64,000 nucleotides of DNA from NCBI GenBank assembly GCA_030141605.1, contig JAQGDQ010000081.1, forward strand, positions 130,001 through 194,000, in the 5' to 3' direction. Of this stretch, positions 1-26,094 are shown piece after piece. The position numbers and the translations under genes were made by a program. Positions within the stretch are counted from its first letter, which is position 1. Each line of letters starts with the position of its first letter. Source of the DNA: Tubiluchus corallicola. Taxonomy: Eukaryota > Priapulida > Priapulimorpha > Priapulimorphida > Tubiluchidae. A model generated the notes under the pieces. It made no database searches. It had not been told where the DNA came from and saw only the letters and a program-made list of their open reading frames with translations.

Positions 1-209
1 TGAATGACTGCGCTTGCTTATTATCATTTATAGGATGTAGTTTACTGATTTTTATCATTTTAGTGTCATTTATGGTGAAGAACTATTTTAATCGTTAGAT
101 TCAAAAAAAGAAATTATTGTGTTTAGAAACTGAACCGCCTATTGGATTTTCGTCAAGCTGTTTTATTTTTTATTTTTTTGGGTTTCAAAAAATATTTTTG
201 CTTTCCTAG
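1..209 (+). other. Intron 5' of the first visible exon
   Basis: The window opens inside a gene. No coding signal is visible until a pyrimidine tract ending in TTTCCTAG at 202-209, which is the acceptor for the exon starting at 210. The start codon, signal peptide and earlier exons of the first gene lie outside the window. Confidence 0.5.
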
Positions 210-13043
<12,834 letters not shown>

Positions 13044-13091
13044 TTAATAATGTCATACGCAGATATGACTTAAAATTTATATTTATGTAAT

Positions 13092-13544
13092 CAGTGGCGG
13101 AGCAAGTGCTTGTGGCACCAGGGGGCAAAAAAACTTCATCAGAATAATTCTTCTATATGTTGGTCTAGGAAAGTTGCTCATGCCACGACAGTCGTCAAAA
13201 ATACAGCTCCAGTATTAAAACATGCAGAGATTATGAAAGATACAGAACACTACAAGTTTTCACAATAATTAAAACAAATGGCATTTAGAGAATAATGCCA
13301 CTGTTTCTCCCGATCTGCTGAGCCACGCGCTACACCTGCCATTACGTAACAATATTAGCCTTTTTTCTAGGCTACATGTAGTAAAAAAGTCAGCTATGAC
13401 GATGTCTGATTAGGCAATTTTGCTGTAGCTTGAAAACTTTTGTTAATTGCTAATGTTGGATTAGTAATTAACAATTAATAGTCATTAAACTCTAGAAGAA
13501 TTTTGCACCCTCTTACCCTTGTGCCCGGGGACGATTGCCCGCTG
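13092..13544. mobile_element. hAT-like MITE remnant just 3' of the receptor CDS
   Basis: The left end starts CAGTGGCGGAGC and runs into CACCAGGGGGCAAAA; the complement of the right end starts CAGCGGGCAAT and runs into CACAAGGG and GGGTGCAAAA. The ends are imperfect inverted repeats with the CAG-G start usual for hAT elements. I could not find a clear 8-bp target duplication. It starts 48 bp after the stop codon, so it probably lies in the 3' UTR if the polyA signal at 13796 is used. Confidence 0.45.
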
Positions 13545-13795
13545 TATTTGCTATGCTTCTGTATGTAATTAATTTTTATTTCTGTGCACTGCAGCAATGT
13601 TATATTCAAATTAAGCAAACGACTTATTAATGATCAAAAATTCAAGACCATAAATTATAAAGATGCAAAAAATGGTGCTGACAAAAATTGATGCCGTGGT
13701 CTCCAATTTTTTTTATAATTGTACATATTTCTAAGTTTTTTTATGAAAATTAAGTGTGTCCACTGCCACGTCTACATTAGGTCTTGTAGTGCACA

Positions 13796-13801
13796 AATAA
13801 A
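13796..13801 (+). terminator. Candidate polyadenylation signal of the receptor gene
   Basis: AATAAA about 750 bp after the stop codon; a second AATAAA lies at 14144-14149. Either could end the transcript. Confidence 0.4.
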
Positions 13802-15204
13802 CGGAGCGACTAAAACAAATTCACCTCTTAATAAAGCCTAGTAAATATTTAGTCATTATTATCAACTACTAAGTGAGATTATAGTTTTGTTAGTGTGTAA
13901 AAGCAATACTCTAAAACATTTTTTATTACAAGTTTTTAAAGTTTAATACCTAATTTATAAAATTGCTGTTTTGGTAACTGCAAACTGAGATTATGTTTTT
14001 TGCTTTTACTCAATTACTGTGATATATTTGCAGAATAACTGTGTTTACTGTTAATATTAGTAGTCTTATTGATAACAGGAAATGCTTTACATTTTTTATC
14101 TACCTACACAACCAATGTTGATGTAAATAATGTACAGATACTGAATAAAATTTTTGTAAACATTTATGCTCCTCAAGATCAGTGATTAATGTTCTTCAAG
14201 TAAAAGAACAAAACTTGAATGAAACACTTGAACAACATTTTAACAAAATACAACACAATTTTTTAGGCCACAATATTCAAACTTTGCAAACTAGTTATTA
14301 ACAACAAAATGCGTCAAGAGCTAATAATAATTTTGACTAGAACAATGTCAATTATAAGCAGAAATCAACCACCGCAGAAATTCAGCAGCAATTTGAAACA
14401 ACACAAACTTTTATTTCTTAACTGGAACGGTACCTGGTTAGTACTTCGCAGGAAGCTGAGAGTAACCGGATGTGGTTGGTACAGAGCATAAGGCACGATT
14501 GTAAGTCCATGTGGCTATTATGCACGTTGCTGCAAGAACAGCTAGCTGCTCTGACAGGAAGATAAAACTGCAGTAGGAAAATGCCAAAGCAGCGGCAAGA
14601 GACTGTAAGAAAGGAGAGGTAACAATTACTACAGTAAGATCTTGGTAAAACCATTAGTAAATTTTATGTTAACATATTATCCAAATAGCAGAGCTGATAT
14701 AATGAAAAAAATAGACATAGCCTTAATAAATTGGCCTAGCCATATGCCTACCTACAAGAAAAAGTTTTTTGGTGTTTGCTCGTAGTATTTAGTTCAGAGA
14801 ATAACATACTCAAAACACATCGGAAAGGGGTTAATTATGATGTCAAAAATGATGGACACCATTTGACCAAAATGAATGGGTATTTAATCTACCAGAATGG
14901 TGAAAAAATGCTCATTTTGATTCAAACGAATGAAGCTTTGCACAGTGCTAGAGCTGATTAAGGTGATTAATTCAGTTTATGGAGTCAATCTAGCTTACAA
15001 AGGGTATATGTTAGCTATCAGAGCAGGCAGGATAATGATTTTCTGTCTAAATATAGGTTTTCAAGGTCAAGGAAATTGACCCTACTAAAAAGCTAAATGC
15101 AAAAAAAGGATGAACTGGCAGAGGCTTCTCAGGAGCATTGGAGGCACATTCATCTCCTCCCTCTGCACCGTAAACAGTCAAGGTTTACTAATAATATTGT
15201 TTGG

Positions 15205-15278
15205 AGTTAGTATCGAACCCAGACAACCACATCCCACTCACACAAAGTGTGTGGGCCTATTCACTTGGCCGTGATCCC
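15205..15278 (-). repeat. tRNA-derived SINE head or tRNA pseudogene
   Basis: On the minus strand the segment begins GGGATCACGGCCAAGTG, which carries an A-box-like GGCCAAGTGAATAGG (15255-15272). It goes on to a B box GGTTCGATAC (15210-15219), with a total span of about 74 nt, the size of a tRNA. The acceptor stem does not close, so it is not an intact tRNA. Sequence continues to about 15100 and ends near a T-run, as expected of a SINE body. Confidence 0.6.
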
Positions 15279-15490
15279 AATTAGCTTAGAATTTCCTTTT
15301 ACACACATTTTATTCAGTACAAATCTATGGCTTGTGTAGAATACATATCCAAGGCTACCCACTAGCATTCACTGCGTAATGCAGATTAAATACTTTTGCA
15401 AAGCGTTTTAAAATTATGAAAGTTTTGTGAGGCGCAAAAACAAGCAAGAGAACTGAGAAAAAACATGAAAGTGCTTCATGTGCAAATGGT

Positions 15491-15623
15491 GTTCTAGTTC
15501 GACGTAGTTTTTAAAATTACAACTGTACATCTATTTGCATAACTAAATATGCCACTTGTTCTAGTTCAACGTAGTTTTTAAAATTACAACTTACATCTAT
15601 TTGAATACCTAAATATGCCACTT
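15491..15623. repeat. 67-bp tandem duplication
   Basis: Two adjacent near-identical copies starting GTTCTAGTTC at 15491 and 15558. They differ by a few substitutions and a short deletion, so the duplication is fairly recent. No coding content. Confidence 0.9.
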
Positions 15624-17402
15624 GACTTTTAACACAAATGTTTTTTTTTGTAAATTGATCCTGTGTGCTTGTCCATCATTTTTTTGCAAAATGGATCAGA
15701 ACTCAGAGCATAACTTCAGAAAACTTCATACAAAATATCACACAAAGTGAAGATAGCTAAGATATTCAAAATGTCTTTTATTCACAATAACATAGCAACA
15801 CCATTTAACAGTAACTATTACATTAACAAACAAGTTATTAAATAAATTTTTACAATCCATATAAATACAATTAGGCCAATTAAAATTTATCAGAACCAGT
15901 TTGTAAAATTGATTAGTTGTTATCAATGACTTACTAAATACTTGAAAGTTTATTTTAAAGGAAAACTTCATGTTGAGAGTAAAATTAACAATAGTGCTTA
16001 CAAAAGTATGTGTTATAAATATAGTTTCATGTCCATGCCTTTTTAATATAAGAACGAAATTAATTACTAAATCCCAAAAATGCAAACTACATAAAAAAGC
16101 AAATTTCATTATGTATAACTGCTGATGTAAATCACATGTGGGTATTATAAGGTTTTTTTGGAATAATATTGCAGTTCTTTAGTACAGTTTGTTCTTACAT
16201 TGCCTGTACACAAAAACATTGCTACAACAATTAGTAGACACACTTTGTTCGTGTACACTTTTCTATCACAATTTTCCATTATTATTGCAGTAATATAGAG
16301 CTTTTGTACATAAGGAAGCTAAGTTATGTACCTTTATACATCAACTTAATTAAACAAGTGACGATTATACAGGGCTTAAATCCAAAAATGCACTTAAGAG
16401 CAAATGTAGAAATGATTTTTTAAAATATCTTCGAAAATAAAGGCACACGCAGGGAAAAAATAATGTGTTTTTGTTGGCAGAGAAATATCTTAAGTTTGTT
16501 GTTTTATAGATATAATTTTAAAATTCATTATCCTTTATTTTTAGTAAAATAGCAAAAATGATATTTTTATGTTAAAAATCTTATATGGAAAATAAGTTGG
16601 TAAAAACTGTTTCTGCAAGAAAAAACTGGTTAAATGAAATAAAGTATGGGTTCCAGCATTTTCATAAAGTTTACAGAATGTTAGTACTTGGCAGTTAAGT
16701 ATAACTGCGAACTGTTAGTAACTGCACAGGTGACAAACTGGATAAACTTTTATTACTACTGTTACAATTTACTATACATTATATGATACGTTATTAATAA
16801 GAAAACTGTGCTTTTGCACTTTTTGTAAGTGTTAGTCTGTTTGTTTATTTAGCTGTCATTTACTTATTATTACAAATGTTTGCTTGTTCCATTCGTTGCT
16901 TGAATAATTGACAAGCTAGTCTTATTTTTTGTCTAGTTAGTTTGCTTTATGGATGGCTGACCTATCAACCTTTTGGTCAAGCCATTTGATTAGTTTAGCA
17001 GCATACAGAGTCCTTAGACAAGTAACTCTTTGAAAAAATGGACGGACATTATCACATTAAACAGCATCAGCTATTTAGTAAAAAACTATTAATAACTCAA
17101 TTTTTGCAAAAATGGATTTAAGTTCCCAGTAATTATCTCAGTTTTAATACTGACTGGCCCTGGGGTGATTCCCTGGGACGTTTTGGCCTAGAGAAAATAC
17201 AGTCACTGAAAAAGTGCTACAATAAACTCAATTTTCAAAAAAAACTTGTCCCCATGGTAAGTAATTTACTTTTCTTTCATATAACTTGATGATCGTATTT
17301 ACACTATGTACAATAAACATATTTCTGCTAGTGAGTAGGCAGTGTGCTCACTCAGAGAATTTTGCTATCTTGCTTTCTTTCTATACAATTTATTAACCTA
17401 AT

Positions 17403-20400
17403 CTATATATCACCAGAAATCTCTACATAACCAGTGTTTTGTCGCATAACAACGCGGCACTCAACTACAAAGAATGTGATGGTTCCAACAACAGCAAAAA
17501 CGACGAGTACTAGAAGTTGATATTGCATATACAGGTGGTCCGAATAAAAAAATCCTCCCGCTGCTGATATGGACTGAAGAATTAAGCATTTTGTACCATG
17601 AGTATAAGCTTACAATGAAGAAAGCATTTACAAATAAAATAGCCAGAAAAATGTTAATATATCTTGCAGGGCTTTTTATATAACAAGCGTCCATGAATTA
17701 TTCTAATTCGTCAGACGTTGCAGCTGGAACAACCACTATAAATGCAGTGAATCTAAACGCACATATGCTGGAATTTTCTGTAAAACTTTTGTTTAAATGA
17801 TGCCAGTTTCGTAATATATCACGAGATTAATGTTTTTTAATTTTGGTAAAAAACTTTATCCTGCGCTTTTGTGAACGGGTGGAAATGACTATCAGAAGGC
17901 TGGAATAAATACAAAGGCAGGCTTAGGTCGACCTTGCGACACAACATAACTGGTTGCAACTGGCAGTTACGAGTAAATCTAATTGACATGGACAAGCTTA
18001 TGACGCAATTCAATGCAATGCACCTCAGGTCCAGTCAGTTGCTCCTCATGGGAACTGGTATCTCATTAGTTACTGGAAATCAGACCCAGATGACCTGAGC
18101 ACATATCTATGACTGTTTCTTGTCAGTTGAGGCGAGTTGCGTCGTTTCGCAGATTGACCAAAGCTTGGCTTAAGCAAAACATGTAGCTATTTCTGTTAAA
18201 ACAAGAAAAATTGACTTACCTGCACAAATTTAAATAAGGCAAATGCTGGTGCACTGTCTTCAGGAAACATCAAACCCAGAATTGCATAAATCTGTAATTT
18301 TCAACAAAGTTGCATAAGATCCTACTAAGGATCAAGGGCATCAAAATCAGGCCCATGTCAAGGATTGACAAAGAACACCAAAGAGCTAAATAGCAATAAA
18401 TTGTCCAGAATGCCATTTGCTAGCAACTAGCTGTTCATTAATTTACTTATGTATTTAATTTTTATATAAGCGATTTATTTACAAGGCATTTTCAGAATTG
18501 TGACCCTAGAACAAATGATTATTATCAACCATTTATACACCGAAAATGTTTCATACAATTTATAATAAAGAATTATAAGTAGAAACCATACTTGTCGCAC
18601 TTGTATATACCTTCAACACTTTTTTGTTGTATTTAATTTATTGTATGTCGGTTGTTTTTCACATCTCTGCATATCTCTATACTAACTTTATACAGTACTG
18701 TCTTTTTTATTGTACATTTTTTGTAAAAATGTGCTACACGTACATGGTATATATGTAGTTCTACTGATATCGAAAGCTTAAAAACATTACACAACTCTTA
18801 TAAAAATAATGTTCCAAAAAAGTCTTTCATTATTATTATTGAGCTACATGTGTATGCATTTTACATATGTATGTAAGTATGCAAAAAGTTATGTATGCAT
18901 TCAACAATTATCTTACCAACAACAATAAACTAGAAAAATGAAACTTCCTGCAATGTACTACTGATCTGCTTAAAAATCAAGCTGCTGAAATTTGTGGTAA
19001 TAATTTTACACAAACGAAAACAGATATAACTTAATGCAAAATAATTTGAATAAGGTAATCATACCAAAATATGCACAAAAATAATTAAAGCAGGTTAATA
19101 ACACTAACCTGAGTATTAAAACTGCTATCACCCAGTCCAAGTAAGAAACTGCATAAGATAGCCACATACTGACTGCAAGAAGAAGTGGAATGCCAGATTA
19201 AGGTTAATGAAATAAAGAACATGAAAACTGCATTTAGAGACATTTTGGTCTAAAATTTAAAATTTTTCCCAACATAAAACAGATTGACTAGTATATTTGG
19301 ATATCATCATCATCATCTAATGAATCATACATCCAGGGACACAATTTCTTCGCCAGGACTCCTTACTCTCTGGAGGCCACTAAGTTCTTTTACCTCTAAG
19401 TATGAGAAAGGGTATAAAAAATAATGAATGACTTACTTGGCAGTAAAGTCTGAAAAATGAATTGGTTGCATTAGTGACAACAACTAAGAAATCATTAGAC
19501 TCACTTTTAGCGATAAAAAACAGTCAAATTTGAAATGATGCTAATGAGAGTAAAAAAAGACCATAGATGTCAAAAATTAATGCTATAGGCAATAAAATTT
19601 GAAATAATGACAATGGAAATTCAATCCAGTGATAAAATGGATTGATAAAAATATGTTAATTGGTAACGGAAATAATAAAAACTAAACAGTTATTTACTTT
19701 GGTGGCTGAAAAAATGCATGCTCAGAAGTTTCTTCTATTGGCGACAGCGATGGAAGATTGAGAAATATCAGCATAAAGCAAACCAGATGAACTATGCACC
19801 CAAGCAGCACAATGGGATCCCGACCAAAACGATTTGTTCGTTTTCCAAATAAACCAAAAGCTGCTCCGCCTAAAAAAGCCATTATGTTTATTGCGAGCAG
19901 AAAACAGTTATTTTTTATGCATATATTAAAATAGTATAAAAGAAAGAAATCAGCAGCCGCAAGTGCACTTATGCTGATCCTGTAAAACATCAAACGACGC
20001 ACAAAAATAAAATCTATAAAAACAACACCCTAAAACTCATCACATCTCATTAAAACGCTCCTAAAATGTAACTAAATATGAATTATATACTCTATACAAC
20101 ACGTTTTATACAATAATATGGTATGGAGAGAACAATTTAGGCCTATGTTAATGTTTCGGATAAAGTTACAACAAGGCAGTAAATCGATTGCTAAAAACTA
20201 CCAAACTAGTAACATCAACTACATGAGAATCCAGAGCATTCCAAATGTTTACAACACTGTTAGCAAATGAGAATTTTGAAACGTTTAAACTTAAACAGTT
20301 TTAAGTTGTGACCACACAATTGACTGGTTGAAGCATATTGAAAAAATACTAAACCCAAATTTAAACTGTGGCAGTACATGTTTTATTTAATAAAGCCTGT

Positions 20401-23400
20401 ATATATTGATAAAGAACAGTTTCAAAAGTGTTGCAGCTTACATTACACCAATTAACAAGAGTATCGGGCATGTATTACATGCAAATATGTAGAAAATATT
20501 AATTAAGCATACTTACCCAATATTTCACCAACACCGATGAATACTCCTGACAAGCCGATAAGTTCTTTAGACATATTTCCAAATAACTGTGTATGACCCA
20601 CACTAGTACCATATACACCACTAAAGAATGTCAGTTCAAAACCTAAAAACAAAATATTTTTTCATTCGTTCTTTTATTAAATTCATTCACTTTGCATTAA
20701 ATTTTCTTATACATTTTGACATCCGAACACTTAAGTTTTAACAAACAAGCCAATTAAACAGGAATGAGGAATGAAAAGATTTTGTCCTGAAAATTCATTA
20801 GACATATTTTTGTTAGGCTCACTAAATAACATATTTCTTATGTTAGAGGTACCTACCCGTATATGCAAAAGTGAAGCTGAGAAGGATTATTTCTCTTGTT
20901 CTAAATAACTCGAGCGACCTGCCTAAAAATTATACATACATTATTTTTTCAACAATGATTACAATACTTGTTATAAAAACAAAAAAGTTGGTAGCAAATC
21001 AGTAACAAATAACCAAAAGAAAGACTTAAAATAGCTTGGTTAATGTAATTAGCGTTAACTAATGCTATATGCCCATACAGGTAATTTGCTTTAATAAACT
21101 TTTTTGACTGTGGACAATTTTCTTTGGGATTTAAAACATAAAATTAAAACCCCTAAAGGCATGAGTGGTTTGCAGTGTGCTGAAGTATATTCAAAAAATT
21201 GTCTTCACTAAACTATTTGGACAGAGTTTTACGCTGTGCACAATGCTGACTGTGCAACACACAAATAGTTTTTATTGATTCTTTTAATGAGCAACATTGG
21301 TGAACCAGTTTAGGAATATTCAAATAGTAGCAGCAAAGTTTCAGAAATGGTGCAGTCAATAAGTAATTATTTAAATAAGCAAAAATAGACTCACGTAATG
21401 CGTGAACTGGCCCTGTAGGTGGACGTCTGTAACACAAAAAAAAAGCCTCCAAAACAGATTGCAAAGAACGGACATTAGATTAGTAAATGTTGATGTAATC
21501 TATATCAAATTTCCCATTTTAACTGTAACCTGTGTCGTGTCTTTCACTTCAGGCCTTCCGAAGCAAATAAAAAATGTGCTAATAATTAAAATAAGAAAAT
21601 TTTCAATAATATAAGAAACTTAGACACTCTGATTCTGCTTTGAACATGGATAGGTGAATGCAGGAGAACAGTGAGCCTTCCTTTGTAAACTTAGACAAAG
21701 AAAGCCCCATTTTCAAAAATAAGTCTGTCCAAGGCAAACCAGAGGCCAAAAAATCACAACAAGCTGCATATTCAGCAATCTTTTCTACTAACAGACTGAC
21801 CTTGCTGGCTAGTTCAAGAACTAAACCTCTTGGAGTATTACAGAAAATATGAGTCTTTGAGTGCTAGATGGTTGATTTGTAGCAAAAATAACAAAAATAC
21901 AATATACGAGACTGATCACATCACATTAGTGACTACCATACAGGCTTTCACATTACATACACAATTCAGTAAAAAGAAAAATGTACTACAATTGGAAAAG
22001 TACTTTAATAAGCAAGGAAATAGTGCTGTCAGCATATTATACATACGGAGCATTAACGTTGATGAGATCCTCAGAATCCGTGTTTCGTTTATTTCTGAGG
22101 AGCAGAAGAAGTCCTAATCCTGCTCCTGCTGTGACTGTGAGAACGGAAAACAATGCAACTCGGCTGTCATCTTCCACGTGTACCTCTCCGTGAAATTTAA
22201 AATACACATACATGTTGCCAATGACCAAGCTGAAATGACAACAGTTATAACCTTCTGTCATCTCAGAATACTTACTAGTTAGATAGTGATTAATCTGATG
22301 GATTAACAAGCCTGAAGAAACATGAGGCAGGCAAATCAAACAGACTTTTATTCTTTCTAACATTCATTACAAATAAAGTATACGAACTTCAGATACACAA
22401 CCATCTCTTTCATAATACTCTGAATGAGCACAGTAATACTCTATAAAATGTTTTTTTAACTGGAATTGGCGTTTTGTTTGTATTTTTTTCTATTTTGCTG
22501 GTTTAACGCAAAAGTCATTCAAATACAAGTTTTTATTTCACAGACGACAGTCACCGCACCATGAATAATAGTTTTCAAATGGAACTAGGGTTTAACATTG
22601 AGTCTCTAACTAATACTGGGATTAATGAAGTTAGCAATTAAGTTAGCAATCTAAAAATGTAAATGTCCGGAATTTACAACATAGCAAAGTAATGATGATG
22701 AGCACAAATACTTTCAGGTACCGGATGATAGCTTTTATTAGTATTTCTTACTGTTCATTATTTCTTCTTCTTTCTCATAGGACAAATTTTGCCATGTTTC
22801 AGCAGATCAATATCTTTCCCTAACAAACTACTAGCAAGAAAATCGTTAACTTGAACGTTTGGACAGATATGACATGCTCAATCAGCTCCATTCCGTATGG
22901 TAGCTCACTCCAAAATTTCAATAGGCCAATTGCCCTCTCCCATCACCAACTAATTGCTGGCACAGTTTCATGCCCTATTTCAAATGCTATGAGAGATATG
23001 ACCAACCAAAGCTTTAGCAGAGTCTGAGGGAAGAATGCAATATTTATCATGACTAGAACTAAAAGTCACTTTCATGATGAATGTACAATAAACATTTTTT
23101 TGTATCTGCCACATTTATTAGTTCCAAGAAAAACAAGAATTTTGCTATTCTGCCATGTTCTGATCATATTATTAGGAATGATAACTTTTGGTTTTATCTT
23201 GTTTTTATAACAATTAATAATTCATGATCCTTCTTCCAACTCAAACAAGAAATTAGTCTGATTATTTCAGTAGCAGATTGCAACAGATAATTGATCAGCA
23301 GTCATTAAAATTATCCAGTTCAAATTAATTCAATAAAAATGAGTGAGTTATCACAAATTGAGAACATGAAATGAATACCCACAACATTCTTTCCTGTTTA

Positions 23401-23606
23401 AAAACAGTCAATAAAAGTTCACTTTTTGCTATTTTTCCAAAGTTAAACACTCAATTCCTACCTGCACTGTAATAATGCCCAGAATATTCCACTGTTTCGC
23501 GAGATTGTATCGGATGTAGAGTTAATAGTAAGATAACTACCCTGTGCAGTCCATAATACTAAAAAAATAATTCTTGATAAATACATGAAACAAAAAGTTG
23601 TGATTG

Positions 23607-23646
<40 letters not shown>

Positions 23647-26013
23647 GATATGATGATCACATATGATTTTTCACATATATCTATATGTATACATATGGTA
23701 AAAAAATAGCCGGGCATTTTAGAAGATCGGACCAATTTCTGGACCAGAGGGACTATTAATCAGGCAATTAACCATATTATTATATATAACATATAATATA
23801 ATGTATTATATTAATTAATACCAGGAGAGAGAGAGAGAGACAGAGAAAGACAAAGAGAGAAATACATATAAAGAAAGAGAAAGTTTTACAGAACTGAAAT
23901 CATAAAATCGGTACATAAAAATGATCTCAGTTCAAATGCAATACATTAGTTAAAAAAACACATAAATACAAGTACAACAAACAAACAATAAAAATGAATC
24001 CATATTAAAGTGCACATTAGAGCACATAAAAACGATATTTTGCCACATTCATTAATTTTTCTGTTTACTGCTTTTATACCATTAATACATGTATTAACAT
24101 TTTCGTTATCAAACTTATTCTGTCTGAAGTAAGATATTACACACTGCAGGCAATGAACTGGAAATCACACACAGCTGAAATTTGTCTTCTAACATTAATG
24201 GCTTATTTGCTGCACTGCCACTATGTTTTACGTAAAATGTCTATTTCTTACTTTTATTCTTCACTATAAAAAGTACTTCGGCAGCTATTATAAAAATCCT
24301 CTCACTGCAGCAGCTAGTTGACTAGTCACTTTTGCAAATGTCTTCGATAAACCGTAAAGTCAGTATAGCTGCTATACAACAGAGCTGCTCCACATCAATA
24401 ATATTATCGAACACTGATAAATAATTTTTTTGAACGACAAAAACTATTAAAAAATCAAAAATGTACCTGCAGCAGCCAGACCAAGAAAGGCTGATCCAAG
24501 GTAGATAGTCCATGACATAGGATGCAGAAATAATGCAATAAACCCACTAAATAAATCAAACACGTGACAACATTTAATAAGACTTACAACACTGGAAAAT
24601 CAACTGTTAATTAGTGAAGCCATCCAACTCTATAAATTAGAATGTTGGAGTATATTAACTCTATAAATATAATATTGAAAATTTATTTTTTCATTTCTTA
24701 TACAAACAGATTTTTAATAATTGAAATTGACTGAACATTCAAAGTTTTAGACCGAAAGTAATATACTTACAACCACAATTAATTACTGCAGGCCAATATA
24801 CATAAGATTACTTCAAAGGGTTACAGTAAGTTTGCTTGTTGTATGCTGAATGTTTTATGTGACACTGTTTAGGTTAATTCTCAGATTACAAATCTATATG
24901 ATAAAATAAAACTATATAAATGATTTCGTCGCTCCCAGTCTTGCACACATACCAGTAAATCACAGCTCCCATCACCATTGCATATTTTGGTCCTGTTACG
25001 CTAATAATAGAAGGTGCTGACCAGTTGCAAATAGCAAATGTAGCATAGATGACTGCCAGACTAAAAACACAAAAATTGTTCCTACACACATTTTATTAGA
25101 AATCTACTAAATTATTAAATATAAAAAAACAAAATGTTTAAACAGGTCATTTGGAATGATTTCAACAGGTCACTTGGAAACTCACATCTAACAAGGCCTA
25201 CCTGATATTTTCTCACAAACTGACAAATTCCACTTCATACCTGATATATCCATCTATATCAAATTGCTCCAAAACCGTTTTCTGAAATAAAAAAAAACAA
25301 CATCATTACATACAAAATTTAATTTGATTTATAAGAGGTGTTTCAGATCACGAAACATGCAGCCAGCATTACAGCAGAACACAAATTGGAATGTGTAAGT
25401 ACTTTTCATTCTTCAGCAACATTAAAGCATAAGATTAAAGTTGAATTTGTCATCTCAGAGAACTGCTAAAGAGGAGCAGTAAAAAGCGAATAATGTTTTT
25501 TCAACACTCATTGTAACATTAATAAAGTTTTATTGCTTATTATTATAACTTTTTGTGCACTACAAAATATCCATGTTGGGTTAATAAAAACTTAATAGTA
25601 TTTATAAAATTTTCTCTGTATTTGTGAACATAGTTCTGCAAACAATGCAAGGAAGTCCTACTTCTAAGTAAGAAGTGCCATTTGTTGAGAATCGTCGATT
25701 TGTATGTAAAAAGTTGCAGGTCACTGTATTGTAAGCAGTCGAAGTTGCATGAGTATTCAAGCACAAACAGAAAAAATAAAAGATAAACTTATTAACTTAT
25801 AATGAATAAATGTGATTGAATGACAAATGAGCATTCAAATAAGTAGGTAAATGAAAGCATAGATCATAATTGATGAATGAAACAATGAGCAAGTTTTAAT
25901 TCTAGCACATGATCACACACAACACATTAAGAAACTCATGACTGTGTATAATGGAATACACACACGCTCATGCATGCACACACGCACGCACACACACACG
26001 CTCATGCATGCAC

Positions 26014-26094
<81 letters not shown>

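Larger units (their letters stand above)
14150..17388. other. Intergenic region between converging genes
   Basis: About 3.2 kb between the receptor gene (+) and MFSD11 (-). Besides the SINE head near 15.2 kb and a 67-bp tandem duplication at 15491-15623 I see no gene. Short open frames here, such as one at 15738-16109 (-), have AT-rich chance composition. Confidence 0.6.

Noticed and set aside
15205-15278. Functional tRNA gene
   Set aside because: The acceptor stem does not pair (GGGATCA against AACTCC), so it is a SINE head or pseudogene.
15738-16109. 123-codon minus-strand open frame
   Set aside because: Phe/Asn/Ile/Lys-rich composition expected by chance in AT-rich DNA. No domain, splice or polyA context was seen.
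19428-19451. 13-nt microexon in MFSD11 between exons 10 and 11 (CAG-flanked ACTTTACTGCCAA with a GTAAGT donor)
   Set aside because: Including it would break the frame. Direct joining of 19698 to 19172 gives [12 protein letters not shown], matching the family.
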